64,000 bases of DNA, taken from positions 1,673,964-1,737,963 of the forward strand of contig KV454012.1 of NCBI GenBank assembly GCA_001661245.1. The letters run 5' to 3'. Below, piece by piece: positions 59,500 to 64,000 of the stretch (positions within the stretch are counted from its first letter, which is position 1; each line of letters begins with the position of its first letter). The translations under genes and the position numbers were made by a program. Under the pieces are notes generated by a model. It ran no database searches. It was not told where the DNA came from and worked only from the letters and a program-made list of their open reading frames with translations. Source of the stretch: Pachysolen tannophilus NRRL Y-2460. Lineage: Eukaryota > Ascomycota > Pichiomycetes > Alaninales > Pachysolenaceae.

Positions 59500-61731
59500 T
59501 CACGCATTTAATTTCTGTTTCAAAATAGATTTGAATTCTTTCAACTGATCAGGGATTTCAACGTAATAGTTTATCAAATCGTCCATTTCGCTAAATAAGA
59601 TTCTATAATAATGTCTCAATTTCTTCATTATTTCAGTTTCGAGTTTAACGTCTGGAGTGATTGGTTGGAACCCCCAAATATAATTGAAAATCTTGTAGAT
59701 TCCGTAAATATTATCATCTATTAATTTATAGTCATCACAGCACTGCTTGAAAAATTCAGAACTGATAAATTTTGTATAAAGCTTTGGCGGAATATAATCA
59801 ACAACAAGAGAAAGATACTGGTTCTTTGAAAGTTTACTCTTGTAACCTTGGTCAATTATAAAACTGAGAATGAAATTATCACTGTTTTCAAAGTTTAATA
59901 AATAAACAAGAGATTTAATTAAAACTTCCTCATCGTTAATAACTAGAGACTTTTTCAAAGTTGATTCCTTTAAAAATTTCAATGGATTTAGTTCATGCTG
60001 ATTTTTAAAAGCAAGTGCCAATAAATCTGTAAAAATGTTCATATTCTCAACTCTTGAAGTTTCATAGATTAACAAATCAGTCAAATGATTGGTACCAATA
60101 TTAGTGGAATTGTGTGATGATTTAGTAGTTGCACCTTTGTCAAAATCATCTCTAATAACAGTATAATCCCAAAAGAAATTAATCAATTTAAACTGATTAA
60201 ATAATATACAATTTTTAATAATATTTAATTGGGAAGAAACTGTAAAATCTGGAAGCCAAGGAATTGAATCAAATTTGAGAAAAATTTCTTCTGCTTTATT
60301 TAAATCTTTATAAGAAATTTCCAATAAATAACAAGATATTAATCTTTGTGCAACTTTATCAAAAATTTCTGGGTTTTTTCTTAAAGATATAAAAATTTCA
60401 TCTAATATTTTTGTTGCCTTATCTATTTTACTAATTTTAATCAATGAAGATATCAAGTATTCATAAATTAAAAATTGATTTGATAACAATGATGAATAAT
60501 CAATTGAATTTATCTTGAATTGATTATAAATTTTCATTGTAAAATTATAATTATTTGATAATTTTAAGAAAGTCAAATAGTATAATAAATTATCTCTTTT
60601 TAACTTATTATATAAATCTGTTGAATTTAATTCTAAATTAACCGTTTTGTTTCCAAATAAGCTTAAACAAACCAAGAAATAATCATAAATTTTTGGATCA
60701 AATTTATAATTATTTTCGTTATAAATATTGAAAAGACTTAAACCAACTTTGAAAAATTGATTTGCTTGATCAAAATTATTATAAATATAAAAAGATTCAA
60801 CTGCACCTTTAAATAATGGGAATAAAACCAATTCACAAGTGACTAAGTTTGGTTTTATATTATTATTCAACATATCAGTATAAGTATTTAACAAGTTAGT
60901 TAATTTATCTTCTATTGATTCATTTTTAATTTCCCTTAATGAAATTGATTTTAAAGTCTTATTATAAATTTCCAAATTTACAGGTAAATTCAATTTTTTA
61001 AAATTTTGGAAATGAATAAAAATTTCATTATATTTACCATTTTTTTCTAAATTTGTCAAGATATTCAATTGATCATTTTCCAGTAATGGATGAACCAGAT
61101 CTGAAGATTCTGAACTAACAATTGTTTTTGTTTCCAATTGAATTGGTTCTTCAACTCCATTTTGAATTGCATCTTCTGAAAAATTTGCCAAAGAATTCCG
61201 ATTTTCTTCAATTTCATGGAAATTTTTAAAGGATAAATAACTTATAGATCTTTTTTGAAATTTTGTAAATTCATTTAAATTCAGAAATTTCTCAATAATA
61301 CCAATATTAGGAGCATTAAAATTAAAATTAAAATTAAAATTCATTCTTTTATTATCATTTTTCTTAAAAAATTTTTCATCATCATAATCAAATCCACCGG
61401 AACTCGTATAACCATTACAAGATTTAAAAATTCGAAACAATAACTTATGATTCAAAACCGCAATTGATGGTAACAACTGATTCACAAAAAAGCTGAATTT
61501 ATCATCTCCAAACCTCGTCCTAGACCCACCATCAGTACTATTATAACCCCGATGATACCCATGATAATTATAAAAAATAACTTCATCATAATAAAATCGA
61601 GAATATTTACAACAATATTCTTTACGCCTATTTTTATTATTACTGAAAAATTGTTGCAGACGATAAGATAAAGACGTATAAAACCTCTTTTCTTTCCTTA
61701 ACCGACATAGCAAAAACCTAATCTTAAACAT
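59500..61731 (-). CDS. Predicted mitochondrial PPR-like helical-repeat protein (Ccm1-like?)
   Basis: The product is 743 residues from the ATG at 61731; the in-frame TTG upstream is not a start. The first 40 residues are strongly basic and aromatic with no acidic residues (FKIRFLLCRLRKEKRFY), typical of mitochondrial import. After a poorly conserved stretch come degenerate pentatricopeptide-like helix pairs: NGKYNEIFIHFQNFKKLNLP followed by NLEIYNKTLKSISLRE, then TYTDMLNNNIKPNLVTCELV, FPLFKGAVESFYIYNN and KFDPKIYDYFLVCLSLFG. The IKPNLVT element is a classic PPR second helix. The layout reminds me of Ccm1 (Dmr1), which acts in mitochondrial rRNA stability and intron splicing, but other yeast PPR proteins are possible. 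Confidence 0.7.
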   Translation of the reverse strand: MFKIRFLLCRLRKEKRFYTSLSYRLQQFFSNNKNRRKEYCCKYSRFYYDEVIFYNYHGYHRGYNSTDGGSRTRFGDDKFSFFVNQLLPSIAVLNHKLLFRIFKSCNGYTSSGGFDYDDEKFFKKNDNKRMNFNFNFNFNAPNIGIIEKFLNLNEFTKFQKRSISYLSFKNFHEIEENRNSLANFSEDAIQNGVEEPIQLETKTIVSSESSDLVHPLLENDQLNILTNLEKNGKYNEIFIHFQNFKKLNLPVNLEIYNKTLKSISLREIKNESIEDKLTNLLNTYTDMLNNNIKPNLVTCELVLFPLFKGAVESFYIYNNFDQANQFFKVGLSLFNIYNENNYKFDPKIYDYFLVCLSLFGNKTVNLELNSTDLYNKLKRDNLLYYLTFLKLSNNYNFTMKIYNQFKINSIDYSSLLSNQFLIYEYLISSLIKISKIDKATKILDEIFISLRKNPEIFDKVAQRLISCYLLEISYKDLNKAEEIFLKFDSIPWLPDFTVSSQLNIIKNCILFNQFKLINFFWDYTVIRDDFDKGATTKSSHNSTNIGTNHLTDLLIYETSRVENMNIFTDLLALAFKNQHELNPLKFLKESTLKKSLVINDEEVLIKSLVYLLNFENSDNFILSFIIDQGYKSKLSKNQYLSLVVDYIPPKLYTKFISSEFFKQCCDDYKLIDDNIYGIYKIFNYIWGFQPITPDVKLETEIMKKLRHYYRILFSEMDDLINYYVEIPDQLKEFKSILKQKLNA

Positions 61732-62274
61732 CTTATCCAATCAATCCCCCATATATCAGATTATTATATCTATAGGATATCTATAGATAATCTTGTATAA
61801 TAAATAAATATATCATGAATCTCAATTTTAATTGGCCTATATTGTCATGCTTCTTCGTGATCTTTTACAAAAGCCCTAAATTTTCTGTTTTTCTTTTGTT
61901 AAAAGAAAAATAAGAAAAAAAAACGTTGTTTATTATTTTTAATAATATAAATTTTATTATAATATTAAATTATTATAATATTATTATTGATAGAAGAGCA
62001 TAAAGAAAAAGAGTTAAGGCGGTTAATTCAATTCTGATATAGTAATCAATTGTCTCTCTTTATCTTTTTTTATTTTAAATTTAAAAATTTTTATTTTGCT
62101 TGTTTGTTTGTTTGTTTGTCCAGTTAATTGGTGAGAATTAGGATTTAAAATTTGTATTAGCGGGAAGAAAGAAAAGATATAATATATATATATATATATA
62201 TATTAAAATATATATGTATGTATGTGTATATATCTATATATATATATATTGTATACTATTGAGAAGTTATAAGT
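61732..62274. promoter_or_regulatory. Divergent promoter between the PPR-like gene and MSN5
   Basis: 543 bp of AT-rich DNA with ATAATATT repeats (61945-61990), TTTG repeats (62099-62118) and TA microsatellites (about 62178-62250). No gene seen. Confidence 0.6.
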
Positions 62275-64000
62275 ATGGATGTCAACGGTGTCAATCAAAT
62301 AATTGGAGCTTTGGGAATAGTTCATTCTCCAACTTCATCTAATGTGGAGCGCCGTCAAGCACAAGATGTATGTATTTTTACATGTATATATATATATATA
62401 TATATGAATGATTATTGGTTTTTATTTATTAGTTTTGCACCAAGAATACGAATTACTAACATGTTTGATAAAATATTTTTTTATTTTTTTATAGTTTTTG
62501 GAGAGAATTAAACAACAACAGGAGTCTCCTTATTGGGGGTATCAATTGGCTCTCCCAGATAATAATAATGATTATATTGTAAAACATTTTGGATTAAGTT
62601 TATTACAATCATCGATTTCTAATCACTATGATGATTTTGATTTGAATAAGCAAATCACAGTGAGAAATTGGATCATTGAGTTGAGTAATAAATTATTGGG
62701 GAAAGATCCTCATTATATGAAAGAAAAATTGGCCTTTTTATGGGTGGATTTGGCCAAGAGATCATGGGGGACCTTATTATATAAACAAATCTCAGATACT
62801 AATAATGATATGAGTGGATCAGAAAATGGAAATAACAACGCTAGTAATGATAATGATAATAATAGTTCGAGAGCGTTGTCAAATGAAGATTTATTGGAAA
62901 GTTGGAAAGATATGGATAAAGATTTATGGCAATTATGGAATCTAAATGCTTGTACACGAGAATTGACATTTATCATTTTTAGAACATTGTTTGAAGATAT
63001 ATATATTTTAGAAGATCCAATTGCTATAATGAGACTGAAGGAATTAAGTTCATTATGCCCAGAAATAGTCACTTCATCCAAAATTTTAAGTTTAAAATAT
63101 GAACCAAATGAACAATTATCATTATTCAGAGCTTCTGATGAAGGTTGGTTAATAACATGGTCAAATTTATTACAAGAATGTTTAAATAATTTAAATTCTA
63201 TAAAGGATAAAGATAATGCAGAATATAAAACTTCAGAAAATTTTGTCATCAAAATCTTACAAACTTTGAAAACATGTTTACATTGGATTTTACCTATAGC
63301 AATAAGAGAAGCACATATTTTGGCAAGATTGACGCAATGTTTTATGTTTTCAAGAAATGTTACAATAAGAATTTTAGCAACAGAATCTTTACATCTGTTG
63401 TTTACAAGATCTTTTTCTGATCAAGAAGATTTTTCAGAAATTGTTGGTGCAATTTTTACAAAAGATGGTATCAATATGCTATCACAAGGTTATCATTCAA
63501 TACAATTGGATCCGGATGACATTGATGACCAATTATATTCGTTATTGAAAAAAATGGTTGAAATGATCTTAGGGCTAACTGAATACTTGAATACTAATAC
63601 AGGTAAGGTACGTGCTTTTGAACTTGCCCCAACTTCCGATATAAGAGGTTATTTGAATTTGGTTTTGGAAACAACAAATAATGAATCCTTAATAGTAAGC
63701 GGATTATCTTTACAATTTTGGTCTTCTGTCTTGAGGATTGATCAATTGGCAAGTAAACCAGAATATCAGGAGTTATTACCTAAATTATTGGAAGTTGCTT
63801 CAAATAGATTGATTAATTACGAAGACTTCAATGATGAATTACCAGCTAAAAAATACCTTGAAGTAGATTTTGAAGAACAATCCGATATCTCTGTTTTTTT
63901 GGCAAATTATAGAAAATTGATGGATGATGTTGTTAGAATCACGGTATGTCAGAAACCAAAAGATGGATTGAATTGGTTAGAACTGAGATTAAATCAATTT
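62275..64000 (+). CDS. MSN5: Msn5, karyopherin (exportin-5 family), 3' part outside the window
   Basis: Exon 1 (62275-62367) encodes MDVNGVNQIIGALGIVHSP to AQD. Exon 2 starts at 62495 and continues as FLERIKQQQESPYWGYQLAL. This agrees with remembered S. cerevisiae Msn5 (SQIVSALDVIYSPKSNN, SPFWGYEIAL). Further matches are LAFLWVDLAKRSWGTLL, DMDKDLWQLWNLN, RELTFIIFRTLFEDIYIL and SDEGWLITW. The frame of exon 2 is open to the right edge (about 530 residues in total here); the S. cerevisiae protein has 1224. Msn5 exports phosphorylated regulators and imports some cargo with Ran-GTP. An acidic Asn-rich insert (NNASNDNDNNSS) interrupts the conserved part. Confidence 0.95.
62368..62494 (+). other. 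MSN5 intron (127 nt)
   Basis: Donor GTATGT, a perfect TACTAAC branch site (62454-62460) and a TTTTATAG acceptor; phase 0. Splicing yields AQDFLERIKQQ, which continues the Msn5 alignment. Confidence 0.95.

Overview
The window is nuclear DNA from a budding yeast (Saccharomycotina). It is visibly AT-rich and full of A/T homopolymers and TA or TTA microsatellites. Introns are few, short and close to the 5' end of genes, with yeast GTAAGT-type donors and TACTAAC-type branch points. Almost every recognisable gene is single-copy yeast housekeeping. A sphingolipid C9-methyltransferase (missing from Saccharomyces and its close relatives) and the general look of the proteins point to a Candida/Debaryomyces-type (CTG-clade-like) lineage. 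The genetic code could not be settled: CTG codons are rare here and none falls at a clearly diagnostic position.

Layout. 1-6.4 kb: the 3' part of a Rim21/Dfg16-type pH sensor, tRNA-Leu(UAA), SHE4, YNG2 and a DUF4112 gene, the last two with very short first exons. 6.4-12.1 kb: a gapped low-complexity spacer, a YFH7-like P-loop protein with an altered Walker A motif, and an unassigned membrane protein. 12.2-19.1 kb: EMC1, MGR1, a mitochondrial membrane protein divergent from MGR1, and an ECM33-family GPI cell-wall protein. 19.4-24.8 kb: a Zn2Cys6 regulator, a tandem pair of ER FKBPs sharing one intron position, and POF1. 26-32.5 kb: an acidic unassigned protein, KAR4 and a helical unassigned protein. 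33-41.8 kb: a GEF1-type CLC transporter, an unassigned protein, an ARF GTPase with unusual switch residues, and MTS1. 42.4-49.8 kb: a disordered candidate Cbk1 target with a 4.7 kb upstream region that holds three ACGCGT sites and coding relics. 49.8-64 kb: PBN1, a small ORF, NUP53, a YAP1801/1802-type clathrin adaptor, RRN7, a PPR-like mitochondrial protein and the 5' part of MSN5.

Themes. Several genes serve the secretory pathway (EMC1, PBN1, both FKBPs, ARF, the GEF1-like transporter, the AP180 adaptor) or nuclear transport (NUP53, MSN5). They are not an operon-like system, and I see no mobile element or virus-like element that I can name.

Sequence quality limits the reading. There are three N gaps, all next to homopolymers. 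Two reading frames (NUP53 and the small ORF beside it) break at short homopolymers in a way that looks like one-base errors. I do not see a clear new multi-gene system. The best leads are the ARF switch substitutions, the degenerate P-loop protein, the flap-less ER FKBP, the candidate Cbk1 target with its MCB cluster, and the relics at 48.3-49.7 kb.
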